This document shows positions 1 through 12,687 of a stretch of 64,000 bases of DNA, piece after piece; position 1 is the stretch's first letter; each line of letters starts with the position of its first letter. The translations under genes and the position numbers were made by a program. This stretch comes from Catenulispora sp. GP43 (GTDB taxonomy: Bacteria > Actinomycetota > Actinomycetes > Streptomycetales > Catenulisporaceae): the NCBI RefSeq assembly GCF_041260665.1, contig NZ_JBGCCT010000008.1, positions 248,001 to 312,000 on the forward strand. Reading direction: 5' to 3'. The notes beneath the pieces are model-generated. The model saw only the letters and a list, made by a program, of their open reading frames with translations. It had not been told where the DNA came from and did no database searches.

Positions 1-1712
1 AGGTTGACGATCAAGGCGCTCTTGCCGGTTCCGGGCGGTCCGGTCGCCACGGTCAGCCTCCGGGTCAAGGCAGCGTCCAGGACGTCGCTCTGCGCGTCGT
101 TGAGGGAGCCCAGGACCACGTGGTCGACGCGGTTGGCCGTCGAGGTGTTCGCGCGGCCGTCCAGCAAGGCACCCAGTGCGGTCCTGGCGATGTCCGACTC
201 GTGCTCTGCGACCTCCTTCAGATCCTTCAGCAGCTTCCGGACCGTCGCGCCGGAGTCCAGGGCGACGAGGACCGCGGTGTTCCGTGCGCCGCTTTGGGGG
301 ACGTTGGCCTCCAGGCCGCCGGCCATGCGAGCTGGGCGGATCTCGTCGATCCATGCGAGTTCGAACTCGTCGCGCAGAAGATGGTTGATTTCGCGCGCCA
401 GGCCCACATGGTCGCCGGCCCCCCAGGTGGGACTGTAGTTGCGCAGCAGGTTCTCGGCTCCGTCCTCGCCGAGCCAGTACTTGCTCAGAACGGGGTTCGG
501 TTCGGGCTCTCCGTAGGGATGGAGCAAGACCGATCCGTCGTCGCCCTGGACGATCTCCAGGCGGCGGATGAGCAGGGGAGCGCACTGCGGGACTCTGAGG
601 TTCGTGCCTTGGGTATCTTGCAGGAGCACCACGACGGGATAGCCGTAGAGGAGATCAGAACCCTTCTTCTGCGCCTCGTCGATGTGGTCGGCGAACTCCG
701 AGGGGACGGGGAACGTACCGGCGGGGTCTGCCCCGGCGCCGCTGAGCAGCTGTTCTGATCCGCCGACGTAGACGACGCCGGGCTCGTTCGGAGTGAACTT
801 CAAGAGCTTGTCTTCGGCGTTCTCGGCGCGGATGCAGTGGGAGTAGTACTCCAGCAGCGGCTGCCAGCCGATAGAGCCGCCTGCCTGCTGGGCTCCCTTC
901 TCACTGAGTTCCGAGCGCCCCGCCTTGGCTTTGCCGCCGCGCGGATCGGTCCGCCGCACCGGAGCCTTCGCCAGGTAGATGCCGCCGCCGCTCACTCCGA
1001 TCGACGAGGATACCGGGGTCTGGCGCGTCTCTTTGGGACGGGCTTTGAGGACGGCACTGACGTGCTCGTACAGCTCGGCTACACCTACCCGGCCGTCCCG
1101 GTCCCGGTCGCCGGCGCCGCTGCGCAGCGCCTCCACGATCGTGTCAGTGAACAGCGATGGGGAGTCGTCGTCCCCGCCGACCCAAGATGCTTCGCGTGCT
1201 TGGGAGGAGGAGAGAATGTAGACACCCTTGGTCTGAATCGGCGCCCCGGCGGGCTCGGAGCTCTTTGGCGTGCGGATCGTGGTGAATCCGGCGGTGAATC
1301 CGCCGCTTTCGCAGCAGTCGAGGATGAGTACCTTCTGCCGCGCCAGGCAGTTCTCCAAGTGCTCGTTGAGATACCCGGCCGGGATAGCGGTCTGGGGCAG
1401 GTCGCTGTGGTCGGTGTCTCGGGCCACGACGTGGAACTCGCCGGTGGCTGCGCTGCGCAGGCCATGGCCGCTGATGTAGACGACCGCCAGTTCGTCGCTC
1501 TCGCTGCGTTCCAGGAAATCGGCGACACGCTGGCGCAGGGTCGCCGCGTCCGGATCGGGAACCCGCTCGATGACGTCGAAACCGCCGACGGCCGAGTCGC
1601 CCAGCACCTCGGCCATGACCGCGAGGTCGACCGCGACGCTGGGCAGGCCCGGAAAGTTCTGATAATCGGTGACGCCGACCAGCAGGGCGCGCCGCCGTGT
1701 CGGAGCCGTCAC
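1..1712 (-). CDS. Caspase-like protease fused to P-loop NTPase/helicase (partial, C-terminus beyond window)
   Basis: About 570 residues are visible and the frame is still open at the left edge. The start is GTG at 1712; its first bases overlap the stop of the EACC1 gene (GTGA), so the two are probably translationally coupled. Residues 1-265 form a caspase/metacaspase-type C14 domain: a beta strand ending in SGHG (His83) and another ending in LDCCESGG (Cys133/Cys134) supply the catalytic dyad. A region of about 275 residues with no motif I recognise follows. Near residue 560 comes a Walker A loop, GPPGTGKS (Lys564), in the setting LNDAQ...VATGPPGTGKSALIVN typical of SF1 (UvrD/AAA_11-like) helicases. 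By family knowledge, caspase-NTPase fusions beside EACC1 are seen as effectors of regulated conflict systems that sense an invader and kill or arrest the cell. The helicase assignment rests on the N-terminal motif only. Confidence 0.85.
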   Translation of the reverse strand, partial: MTAPTRRRALLVGVTDYQNFPGLPSVAVDLAVMAEVLGDSAVGGFDVIERVPDPDAATLRQRVADFLERSESDELAVVYISGHGLRSAATGEFHVVARDTDHSDLPQTAIPAGYLNEHLENCLARQKVLILDCCESGGFTAGFTTIRTPKSSEPAGAPIQTKGVYILSSSQAREASWVGGDDDSPSLFTDTIVEALRSGAGDRDRDGRVGVAELYEHVSAVLKARPKETRQTPVSSSIGVSGGGIYLAKAPVRRTDPRGGKAKAGRSELSEKGAQQAGGSIGWQPLLEYYSHCIRAENAEDKLLKFTPNEPGVVYVGGSEQLLSGAGADPAGTFPVPSEFADHIDEAQKKGSDLLYGYPVVVLLQDTQGTNLRVPQCAPLLIRRLEIVQGDDGSVLLHPYGEPEPNPVLSKYWLGEDGAENLLRNYSPTWGAGDHVGLAREINHLLRDEFELAWIDEIRPARMAGGLEANVPQSGARNTAVLVALDSGATVRKLLKDLKEVAEHESDIARTALGALLDGRANTSTANRVDHVVLGSLNDAQSDVLDAALTRRLTVATGPPGTGKSALIVN

Positions 1713-2080
1713 CGCTGCAGCTCGCCGAGCACTTCCGAGAGCAGTTTGGCCTGCTCTTCGCTGGGGTCTCCGGAGATCTCGACGTAGTTCGGGCCGATGC
1801 TCACGCGCACCCGCTCACGCTTGTGGCGCGAGCACAGCTTTTTCACGGCCTCGGCGACCAGCGGCGCGGCGGCGGGCCAGGCGTAGTCGACGACGGCGTG
1901 CAGAACCTCCGCGCCGGGGCCCTTGGCCCCCGCCCGCGGAGTGCCGCCGGCGTATTCGAGACGGACGGTGACGTCCTGGACGGCGGCCAGGTCGGCGCTG
2001 AGCGCGCGTGTCGCGTCCTCGCTGCGTAGCGCGTCGTCGCCGGAGACCTCGATCACGGCCGTGGCCGTCCTGGAGCCCAT
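1709..2080 (-). CDS. Effector-associated constant component EACC1-like adaptor
   Basis: This 123-residue protein begins with a strand rich in small residues (TATAVIEVSGDDALRSED), then a helix and a second strand (DVTVRLEYAG), then a long helix (HAVVDYAWPAAAPLVAEAVKKLC), and ends with a basic segment and a strand (RERVRVSIGPNYVEISG). The layout matches EACC1, a small alpha/beta protein that recurs beside variable effectors such as caspases and trypsin-like proteases in actinobacterial conflict systems. The start is ATG at 2080 behind a G-rich Shine-Dalgarno about 7 bases upstream. Its stop overlaps the GTG of the caspase gene, the order expected for a constant component followed by its effector. 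Assigned from overall pattern, without a profile search. Confidence 0.75.
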   Translation of the reverse strand: MGSRTATAVIEVSGDDALRSEDATRALSADLAAVQDVTVRLEYAGGTPRAGAKGPGAEVLHAVVDYAWPAAAPLVAEAVKKLCSRHKRERVRVSIGPNYVEISGDPSEEQAKLLSEVLGELQR

Positions 2081-2194
2081 CGGTGCATCCCCCGATCGTT
2101 GTCAGACATCTGATTTGTGAAGCGATTGAGCATGTTAGCGGACGGGTAGCGACGGCGGCACGTTGCGTAGCGTGGCGCGTGCGACAATGAAACG

Positions 2195-2536
2195 GTGATC
2201 ACCGTCGCGCCCGAGCAGTTCGAGGAGCTGGTCGGCGAAGCGCTGGACTCCATCCCGGAGGAGCTGGGGCGGCACATCCGCAACGTCGCGGTCGTCGTCG
2301 AGCCGCAGGCGCCGTACCCGGGCCTGTTGGGCCTGTACGAAGGCGTGCCGCTGACCGGGCGCGGGGAGTGGTACTCCGGGGTGCTGCCGGACCGGATCAG
2401 TATCTACCGGGACGAGATCCTGAAGATCTGCGACAGCTACGAGGACGTCGTGCGGGAGGTACGGACGACGGTGATTCACGAGGTGGGGCACCATTTCGGC
2501 ATCGACGACGAGCGGTTGCACGAGCTCGGCTGGTGA
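2195..2536 (+). CDS. Small zinc metallopeptidase (minimal zincin) family protein
   Basis: This 113-residue protein carries HEVGHHFGIDD near residue 98, an HExxHxxxxxD zincin motif. The rest follows the PF06262-type minimal zincins common in actinobacteria: N-terminal FEELVGEALDSIPEEL, the strand NVAVVVEP, then GLYEGVPLTGR and PDRISIYRDEIL. Their substrates are unknown. The start is GTG at 2195; a GACAAT hexamer ends 6 bases before it with no visible Shine-Dalgarno, so a leaderless transcript is plausible. It is divergent from the EACC1/caspase operon, with 114 bases between them. No signal peptide, so probably cytoplasmic. Confidence 0.85.
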   Translation: MITVAPEQFEELVGEALDSIPEELGRHIRNVAVVVEPQAPYPGLLGLYEGVPLTGRGEWYSGVLPDRISIYRDEILKICDSYEDVVREVRTTVIHEVGHHFGIDDERLHELGW

Positions 2537-2546
2537 GGCTTGAGCC

Positions 2547-3686
2547 CTACCGGCGCGCCGCGTACGTCCAGAAGGCGCGTTGCAGCGGGACCGGCGTCGG
2601 GCCCGTCATGGCCACCTGGGTCATGAGGATCGCGACGGTGCCGGTGGCCGGGATGACGTGGGCCGTCGTGCCGGTGCCGCCGGTCCAGCCGTAGCGGCCG
2701 ACGACGTTCCACGGCTCGAGCGGCGCGATGTCCACCGCACCGCCCGAACCCCAGCCCTGGCCCTCCAGGAACAGGCGCGAGGCCGCGCGCTGCTCCGCGG
2801 TGAGGTGGTCCGTGGTCATCTCCCGGACCGACCGCTCGGACAGCAGTCCGCCCGCGCCGGGCAGCAGCGTGCGGGCGAACGCGTGGTAGTCGTCGACCGT
2901 CGACACCAGGCCGCCGGCACCCGAGGGGAACGCAGACAAGCTGCTCCATTGCCCGTCCCGGGGGTCGACCAGCGTCAGGCCGTCTTCGTCGGGGCTGTAA
3001 GCGGATGTGAACCGGTCGAGGCGGTCGGCGGGGACCGCGAAACCGGTGTCCGTCATGCCCAGCGGCTCGAAGACGTGCTCGGCCATCAGCTGCGGCAGGG
3101 GCGTGTCGGTGGCGCGCGCCAGGAGGGTGCCGAGGATGTCGCTGCACGTGTTGTACAGCCAGCGCTCGCCCGGTTGGAACACCAGCGGGACTTCGGCGAG
3201 GTTCTTCAGCCACTCGCCCGGTGCCGGGACCAGCTGTGGGTCGCGGCCGTGGCGCTGGGAGCCCTGCGCGAACAGGGCGCCGATGGCTGGCCAGGAGAAG
3301 TCGTCGGGGAAGCCCCAGCCGGCGCGCGATGTCAGCAGGTCCGCCACCGTGATCGCGCGAGACGCCGGGACCACGTCGTCGAGCGGGGCGTCGGGGGTGC
3401 GCATCACCTTCGGGTGCGCCAACTCCGGCAGCCAGGTGGCGATGGGGTCGTCGTGGCCGATGCGTCCCTGCTCGATCAGCAGCAGGGCCAGGGCCGAGGT
3501 GACCGGTTTGGTGAGGGAGGCGATGCGGAAGATCGAGTCGCGGGCCATCGGGGTCCGGCCGCCGAGTTCGGCGGTGCCGGCGGTCGCGACCTCCACGGCG
3601 TCGCCCCGTGCGACGAGGGCGACGGCGCCGGGGGCCGAGCCGTCCTCGACCGCGGACTGGAGGAGGTCTCGCAGGTCGCTCGCCAT
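2547..3686 (-). CDS. Serine hydrolase, beta-lactamase/penicillin-binding-protein-like (class C/S12 fold)
   Basis: The 379-residue product has the S12/class C signature: SLTK (SxxK, nucleophile Ser and general-base Lys) near residue 56, YNTC near residue 173 (the YxN motif), and a C-terminal GWTGGTGT in place of HxG/KTG. Such proteins act as esterases, D-amino-acid peptidases or transglycosylases, and true beta-lactamase activity is not implied. ATG at 3686 is chosen; a GTG nine bases upstream is possible. No signal peptide, so probably cytoplasmic, which argues against a role in cell-wall beta-lactam resistance. It converges on the zincin gene with only 10 bases between stops. Confidence 0.88.
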   Translation of the reverse strand: MASDLRDLLQSAVEDGSAPGAVALVARGDAVEVATAGTAELGGRTPMARDSIFRIASLTKPVTSALALLLIEQGRIGHDDPIATWLPELAHPKVMRTPDAPLDDVVPASRAITVADLLTSRAGWGFPDDFSWPAIGALFAQGSQRHGRDPQLVPAPGEWLKNLAEVPLVFQPGERWLYNTCSDILGTLLARATDTPLPQLMAEHVFEPLGMTDTGFAVPADRLDRFTSAYSPDEDGLTLVDPRDGQWSSLSAFPSGAGGLVSTVDDYHAFARTLLPGAGGLLSERSVREMTTDHLTAEQRAASRLFLEGQGWGSGGAVDIAPLEPWNVVGRYGWTGGTGTTAHVIPATGTVAILMTQVAMTGPTPVPLQRAFWTYAARR

Positions 3687-3815
3687 GCCGGCCACGGTAG
3701 CCGCCGCGTCCGACAGACGCTCGCCGAAGAAATCAAGCGTGCATGATTGATTTTTTCTCGCCCGCCTGAAAGGCTCGCCGAGGACGCCCGCAGCGAACGC
3801 CCACCGGGAGGCGCG

Positions 3816-4610
3816 ATGACAGTGCTCGACGATCTGCTCGAAGACCTGGCCGCCGAGAGCGGCGCGCTGGACGCCGTACTGGCCCCGCTCGACGCGGCCG
3901 GATGGCGGACCCCGACCCCGGCCACCGGCTGGACGGTCGCGCACCAGATCGCCCACCTGGCCTGGACCGACCGCGTCGCGGCGCTGGCCGCCCGCGATCC
4001 GGACGGGTTCACCGCGATGCTGACCCGTGCGTTGCAAGAGGACGGGGCCACGTTCGTCGATCGGGAAGCCGAACGCGGCGCACGGTTGGAACCGGCCGAG
4101 TTGCTGGCCGCCTGGCGCTCCGACCGGGCCGACCTGGCCGCGGCGCTCAGCGAGGTCCCGGCCGGCGGCAAGCTGCCCTGGTTCGGCCCGCCGATGGGCG
4201 CCGCGACCATGGCCACCGCCCGCCTCATGGAGACCTGGGCCCATGGGCAGGACGTCTTCGACGCGCTCGGGGTGAAGCGTGAGCCGACCGCCCGGTTGAA
4301 GAACGTCGCGCACCTCGGCGTGCGGACCCGCGACTTCGCGTTCGTCCAACGCGGGCTGCCGGTCCCGGACAGCGAGTTCCGCATCGAGCTCACCGCCCCC
4401 GACGGCAGCCTGTGGACCTGGGGTCCGGAGACGGCGGACGAGCGCGTGAGCGGCCCGGCGCTGGACTTCTGCCTGCTGGTCGCGCAGCGCCGGCATCGCG
4501 ACGACCTCGCCGTGGCGGCCGTCGGCAGCCAGGCGGACCAGTGGCTGGACATCGCGCAGGTGTTCGCCGGGCCGAGCGGGCCCGGCCGGAGCAAAGGACA
4601 GTTCGCATGA
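3816..4610 (+). CDS. TIGR03084-type metal-binding protein (DinB/mycothiol-dependent isomerase superfamily)
   Basis: The 264-residue protein begins TVLDDLLEDLAAESGALDAVL and has WTVAHQIAHLAW and METWAHGQDVFDAL, which place the metal-binding His residues of the DinB four-helix bundle. The overall pattern matches the TIGR03084 family, related to mycothiol maleylpyruvate isomerases. These genes often lie beside AtuA-type and acyl-CoA genes, as here, and their reaction is unknown. The start is ATG at 3816 behind GGGAGG; longer starts upstream lack a ribosome-binding site. Its stop overlaps the atuA-like ATG (ATGA), making it the first gene of the acyl-CoA operon. Confidence 0.88.
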   Translation: MTVLDDLLEDLAAESGALDAVLAPLDAAGWRTPTPATGWTVAHQIAHLAWTDRVAALAARDPDGFTAMLTRALQEDGATFVDREAERGARLEPAELLAAWRSDRADLAAALSEVPAGGKLPWFGPPMGAATMATARLMETWAHGQDVFDALGVKREPTARLKNVAHLGVRTRDFAFVQRGLPVPDSEFRIELTAPDGSLWTWGPETADERVSGPALDFCLLVAQRRHRDDLAVAAVGSQADQWLDIAQVFAGPSGPGRSKGQFA

Positions 4611-6355
4611 CCGCCGGCAGCGGCACCACCCCCAGCCTGTCGCAGAACCCGGACATCCTCCGGATCGGCAACGCCTCCGGCTTCTACGGCGACCGCTTCA
4701 GCGCGGTCCGCGAAATGCTCGAAGGCGGCGAGCTCGACGTCTTGACCGGCGACTACCTCGCCGAGCTGACCATGCTCATCCTGGGCCGCGACCGGATGAA
4801 GCACCCTGATCTCGGCTACGCCAAGACCTTCCTGCGCCAGATGGAGGACGCGCTCGGGCTGGCGCTGGAGCGCGGCGTCAAGATCGTCGCGAACGCCGGC
4901 GGGCTGAACCCGGCGGGGCTGGCCGCCAAGCTGCGCGAGGTCGCGCAGAAGCTGGGTCTGGACGCCGCGATTGCGCACGTCGAGGGCGACGACCTGCTGC
5001 CGCGCGCCTCAGAGCTCGGATTCGCCGGGGCGCTGACGGCCAACGCCTACCTCGGCGGCTTCGGCATCGCCGCGTGTCTGCGCGCCGGGGCCGACGTCGT
5101 GGTCACCGGACGCGTCACCGACGCCTCGCTGGTCCTCGGACCGGCCGTGGTGCACTTCGGCTGGCAGCACTCCGACCACGACCGCCTGGCCGGCGCCGTC
5201 GCCGCCGGGCACGTCATCGAGTGCGGCGCGCAGGCCACCGGCGGCAACTACGCCTTCTTCACCGAGATCGCCGACCTGCGCCGGCCCGGCTTCCCGATCG
5301 CCGAGATCCACGCCGACGGCTCCAGCGTCATCACCAAGCACCCCGGGACCGGCGGCGCGGTCAGCGTCGGGACGGTCACCGCGCAGCTGCTGTACGAGAT
5401 CACCGGCCACCGGTATGCGAACCCTGACGTCACCACGCGTCTGGACAGCGTGACCCTGGCCCAGGACGGCCCCGACCGGGTCCGCATCAGCGGCGTCGTC
5501 GGCGAGGCCCCGCCGCCGCGGTTGAAGGTGGCGCTGAACAAGCTCGGCGGCTTCCGCAACGAGGTCGAGTTCGTCCTGACCGGCCTGTCGATCGAGGCCA
5601 AGGCGGACCTGGCCAAGGAACAGCTGCTGGCCGGGCTGACGAGCACGCCGGAGTCGCTGGAGTGGACCCTGGTCCGTTCCGACCAGCCCGACGCCGACAC
5701 CGAGGAGACGGCCAGCGCCCTGCTGCGCTGCGTCGTCCGGGACCAGAACGCCGACACCATCGGCCGCGCGTTCACCGGCGCCGCCGTGGAGCTGGCGCTG
5801 TCCGGGTATCCCGGCTTCCACGTGACGGCCCCGCCCGGCGCGGCCTCGCCGTACGGCGTCTACACCGCCGCCTACGTTGACGCCTCCGAGGTCACTCACG
5901 TCGCGGTGCTGCCGGACGGGGAGCGGGTCACCGTTCCTCACCCGGTACTCACACTGGAGCTAGAACCAAGCCCGGATTCCCTTCTCCCAGAACAAATCCC
6001 CGCGGAGGAGACCCATCTGGCCCCGCTCGGACTGGTCTTCGGCGCGCGCAGTGGCGACAAGGGGGGCGACGCGAACGTCGGGGTCTGGGCCCGCGGTGAC
6101 GAGGCCTGGCGCTGGCTCGCGCACAACCTCACGGTCGAGCGTTTCAAGGTCCTGCTGCCCGAGACCGCCGAGCTGGCCGTTACCCGCCACGTCTTCCCGA
6201 ACCTGCGCGCGGTGAACTTCGTCGTCGAGGGCGTCCTGGGCGCCGGCGTCGCCTCCCAGGCCCGCTTCGACCCGCAGGCCAAGGGCCTGGGCGAGTGGCT
6301 GCGGGCCCGCAACGTCGATCTCCCCGCGTCCCTGCTGAAAGGAAGCGAGCAGTGA
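4607..6355 (+). CDS. AtuA family protein (DUF1446, acyclic terpene utilisation type)
   Basis: The 582-residue product has an N-terminal DUF1446 domain (about residues 10-450) opening with LRIGNASGFYGDRFSAVREMLEGG and containing VTGRVTDASL and HVIECGAQATGGNYAFF. A C-terminal AtuA ferredoxin-fold domain (about 465-575) begins APLGLVFGARSGDKGGDANVGVWA. AtuA proteins are required for growth on citronellol-type acyclic terpenes in Pseudomonas, but their exact reaction is unresolved. Overlaps at both ends (ATGA upstream, GTGA downstream) tie it into one transcript with the acyl-CoA dehydrogenase and the carboxylase. The substrate in this organism is unknown; a 3-methyl-branched acyl-CoA is a reasonable inference. 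Confidence 0.92.
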   Translation: MTAGSGTTPSLSQNPDILRIGNASGFYGDRFSAVREMLEGGELDVLTGDYLAELTMLILGRDRMKHPDLGYAKTFLRQMEDALGLALERGVKIVANAGGLNPAGLAAKLREVAQKLGLDAAIAHVEGDDLLPRASELGFAGALTANAYLGGFGIAACLRAGADVVVTGRVTDASLVLGPAVVHFGWQHSDHDRLAGAVAAGHVIECGAQATGGNYAFFTEIADLRRPGFPIAEIHADGSSVITKHPGTGGAVSVGTVTAQLLYEITGHRYANPDVTTRLDSVTLAQDGPDRVRISGVVGEAPPPRLKVALNKLGGFRNEVEFVLTGLSIEAKADLAKEQLLAGLTSTPESLEWTLVRSDQPDADTEETASALLRCVVRDQNADTIGRAFTGAAVELALSGYPGFHVTAPPGAASPYGVYTAAYVDASEVTHVAVLPDGERVTVPHPVLTLELEPSPDSLLPEQIPAEETHLAPLGLVFGARSGDKGGDANVGVWARGDEAWRWLAHNLTVERFKVLLPETAELAVTRHVFPNLRAVNFVVEGVLGAGVASQARFDPQAKGLGEWLRARNVDLPASLLKGSEQ

Positions 6356-7511
6356 ACCGCCTGTCCGGTCCGGCGTGGTCGACCGAGGAACGCAAAGCCC
6401 TGAGGGCCACGGTGCGCAGGTTCACCGAGCAGGAAGTCCTGCCGAACCTGGACGGGTGGGAGCGTGCCGGTGAGCTGCCGCGCGAGCTGTCGAAGAAGGC
6501 CGGTGCGCTGGGCCTGCTCGGCGTCGCACATCCGGTCGAGGCCGGTGGCGGAGGCGGCGACCTGATCGACGCCATCACCGTCAACGAGGAGATGCACTAC
6601 GCCGGCGGATCGGGCGGCTTGTTCGCATCCTTGTTCACCTGCGGCATATCCACGCCGCACCTGGTGGCCGCCAACGACGTGAAGCACATCGAGCGCTGGG
6701 TCAAGCCGACCCTGGCCGGGGAGATGATCGGGGCGCTGGCCGTCACCGAACCCGGCGGCGGCAGCGACGTGGCCCGCATCCAGACCACGGCCCGCCGCGA
6801 CGGCGATCACTTCGTGGTGAACGGGGCCAAGACCTTCATCACCTCCGGCGTGCGGGCCGACTACGTGGTCGCCGCGGTGCGCACCGGCGATCCGGGGGCC
6901 GGCGGGATCTCGCTGCTGGTCATCGAGAAGGGCACGCCGGGATTCACCGTCAGCCGCAAGCTGGAGAAGCTGGGATGGCTGTGCTCCGACACCGCCGAAC
7001 TGGCGTTCCAGGACGCGCGAGTCCCGGTCGAGAACCTGGTCGGCGCCGAGAACAGCGGCTTCTTCCAGCTCGCCGAGCACTTCCTGTCCGAGCGCGTCGC
7101 CCTGGCCGCGCAGGCCTACTCCCACGCTCAGCGCTGCCTGGACCTGGCCGTCGACTGGACGCGGAACCGGGAGACGTTCGGCAAGCCGTTGATCGACCGA
7201 CAGCTCGTCCAGAACACGCTGACCGAGATGGCGCGAAAGATCGACGTGGCGCGCACCTACACCCACGCCCTGATCGATCGGTCCCTTGCCGGAGAAACCA
7301 ACCTGATCGCAGAAGTCTGCTTTGCCAAGAACACGGCCGTGGAGACCGCCGAGTGGGTGGCGACGCAGGCGCTCCAACTGTTCGGAGGCCTGGGCTACAT
7401 GCGCGAATCAGAGGTCGAACGCCACTACCGCGACGTCCGCATCCTGGGCATCGGCGGCGGCGCGACCGAGGTGATGAACGGCCTGGCGGCCCGCGTGCTG
7501 GGCTTCCGCTC

Positions 7512-7515
<4 letters not shown>
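6352..7515 (+). CDS. Acyl-CoA dehydrogenase, isovaleryl/citronellyl-CoA type
   Basis: The 387-residue FAD-dependent enzyme introduces an alpha-beta double bond into an acyl-CoA. Visible are the FAD/substrate-binding segment ALAVTEPGGGSDVARIQTTA, KTFITSG, and the C-terminal arginine-rich helix followed by ILGIGGGATEVMN. Most family members carry a catalytic Glu near the start of that last motif (YEGT); here the position is Gly. A Glu is present at residue 247 in LSERVALAA, where isovaleryl-CoA dehydrogenase has its base. This supports a branched-chain substrate. The start is GTG at 6352 behind GAAAGGAAG, overlapping the upstream stop. The stop overlaps the carboxylase beta gene. Confidence 0.92.
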
Positions 7516-9110
<1,595 letters not shown>

Positions 9111-9131
9111 AAGGGCTGGAAGGACTCTGCT

Positions 9132-11164
<2,033 letters not shown>

Positions 11165-11168
<4 letters not shown>

Positions 11169-11965
11169 GTGAGACCAGCCAGACCAGCCAGACCCCGGTT
11201 CTGGTGCGTTACGAGGCCGCAGGCGGCGTGGCGACGCTGACTCTCGACTCGCCGGCCAACCGCAACGCGCTGTCCTCGACCCTGGTGGCGCAGCTGCACG
11301 CCGGTCTGCGCGAGGCGGCGGCTGATCCGGGCGTGCGGGTGGTCGTGCTCGGGCACACCGGCAATACCTTCTGCGCCGGGGCCGACTTGTCGGAGGCGAC
11401 CTCCGAGCCGGTGGATCCCGAGGGGCCGGTGGCGGGGCGCGCGCGGGCGCTGGCCGGGCTGCTGCGGGCGATCGTGGAGCTGCCGAAGCCGGTGATCGCG
11501 GCCGTCGACGGACACGTGCGGGCCGGCGGGATGGGGCTGGTCGCGGCGTGCGATCTGGCCGTGGCCGGGGAGGCGGCGACGTTCGCGCTGACCGAGGCGC
11601 GGCTGGGCGTCGCGCCGTCGATCATCTCCCTGACGGTGCTGCCCCGGCTGACATCGCGCGCCGCTTCGCGCTACTTCCTCACCGGCGAGAAGTTCGACGC
11701 CGCCCAGGCCGAGGCGCTGGGGCTGGTCACGCTGGCCGCCGCCGACCTGCCGGCGGCGGTCGCCGAGCTGGTCGCAGTGCTGCGGCAGGGCTCCCCGCAG
11801 GGGCTGGCCGAGTCGAAGAAGCTGGTCACCGCCCCGGTCCTGGCCGCGTTCGACGCGCAGGCGGACGCCCTGGCCTCAGCCTCGGCGCGGCTGTTCGCCT
11901 CGGACGAAGCACGGGAGGGCATGACCGCGTTCTTGCAGCGCCGGCCCCCGACCTGGGCAGAATAA
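11165..11965 (+). CDS. Enoyl-CoA hydratase/isomerase family protein
   Basis: The 266-residue crotonase-fold protein opens with the family strand YEAAGGVATLTLDSPANRNALS and has an oxyanion-hole segment LGHTGNTFCAGADLSE and the second loop GHVRAGGMGLVAACDLAVAGEAATFALTEARLGVAPS. By position it would hydrate the product of the carboxylase (methylglutaconyl-CoA or isohexenyl-glutaconyl-CoA type). The Glu in TEARLG lies at the usual second catalytic position; the first is replaced by a Gly-rich stretch, so an isomerase or lyase activity is also possible. The start overlaps the carboxylase stop. A TetR gene follows after 60 bases. Confidence 0.9.
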
Positions 11966-11973
11966 GCGTCCCC

Positions 11974-12005
11974 ACCATCTGCCGACCGAACCATCTGCCG
12001 ACCGA
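11974..12005 (+). repeat. Perfect tandem 16-bp direct repeat upstream of the TetR gene
   Basis: Two exact, adjacent copies of ACCATCTGCCGACCGA occupy the gap between the enoyl-CoA hydratase stop and the TetR start. They could be a local duplication or a direct-repeat regulator site. Neither copy is palindromic, which is unlike a usual TetR operator. Confidence 0.8.
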
Positions 12006-12025
12006 CCGGACAGCGAGCACCCCTG

Positions 12026-12628
12026 ATGCGCGAACCTCAGCAGGACCGAAGCCGGGCCACCCGCCGCCGACTGCTGGAGGCGTGCGTGGACTGCCTGGCC
12101 GAGGTGGGGTGGAGCGCCACGACCGTGGCGGTGGTCGCCGAACGCGCGGGCGTCTCCCGGGGCGCGGCCCAGCACCACTTCCCGACCCGCGAGGATCTGA
12201 TCACCGCCGCGCTGGAGCACATGTTCGACGAGCGGATCGATTCGGCGCGCGCGGAGCTGGCCGCCCCGGGCACGTCGCCCACCACCGAGGCGGTGGTCGC
12301 GCGGGTGGTGGAGCACTTCACCGGCACGCTGTTCAAGGCGGCGCTCCAGGTGTGGACGGCGGCCGCCGCCGACGAGGCGCTGCGCGAGCGCGTGGTGCCG
12401 CTGGAGCAGAAGTTCGGCCGCGTCGCCTATCGGATGGCGATCGAGGCGCTCGGCGTCGGCGACGAGGACGAGACCGGCCACCGGCTGGTCCAGGCCACGC
12501 TCGACCTGGCGCGCGGGCTCGGGCTCGCGGATGTCCTGACCGACGACTCGGCACGGCGCGCGGAGGTGGTGCGGGCTTGGGCGGCGCACCTGGACGCGGT
12601 GTTGGGGGAGCGGCGATCACGTGACTGA
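12026..12628 (+). CDS. TetR family transcriptional regulator
   Basis: The 200-residue protein has an N-terminal helix-turn-helix (about 10-56): RSRATRRRLLEACVDCLAEVGWSATTVAVVAERAGVSRGAAQHHFPTREDLITAALEHM. This is the standard TetR fold with SRGAAQHHF in the recognition helix, and a ligand-binding helical domain follows. As the last gene of the acyl-CoA operon it most likely represses the operon and is released by an acyl-CoA pathway intermediate; this is inferred from position. No strong Shine-Dalgarno is seen before ATG 12026. Confidence 0.92.
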   Translation: MREPQQDRSRATRRRLLEACVDCLAEVGWSATTVAVVAERAGVSRGAAQHHFPTREDLITAALEHMFDERIDSARAELAAPGTSPTTEAVVARVVEHFTGTLFKAALQVWTAAAADEALRERVVPLEQKFGRVAYRMAIEALGVGDEDETGHRLVQATLDLARGLGLADVLTDDSARRAEVVRAWAAHLDAVLGERRSRD

Positions 12629-12687
12629 GCTGGCCGGTATGCTCCCTGAGCCGACCCGCGGGTGGCCGGCCAGGGGAGGAACCGGGG

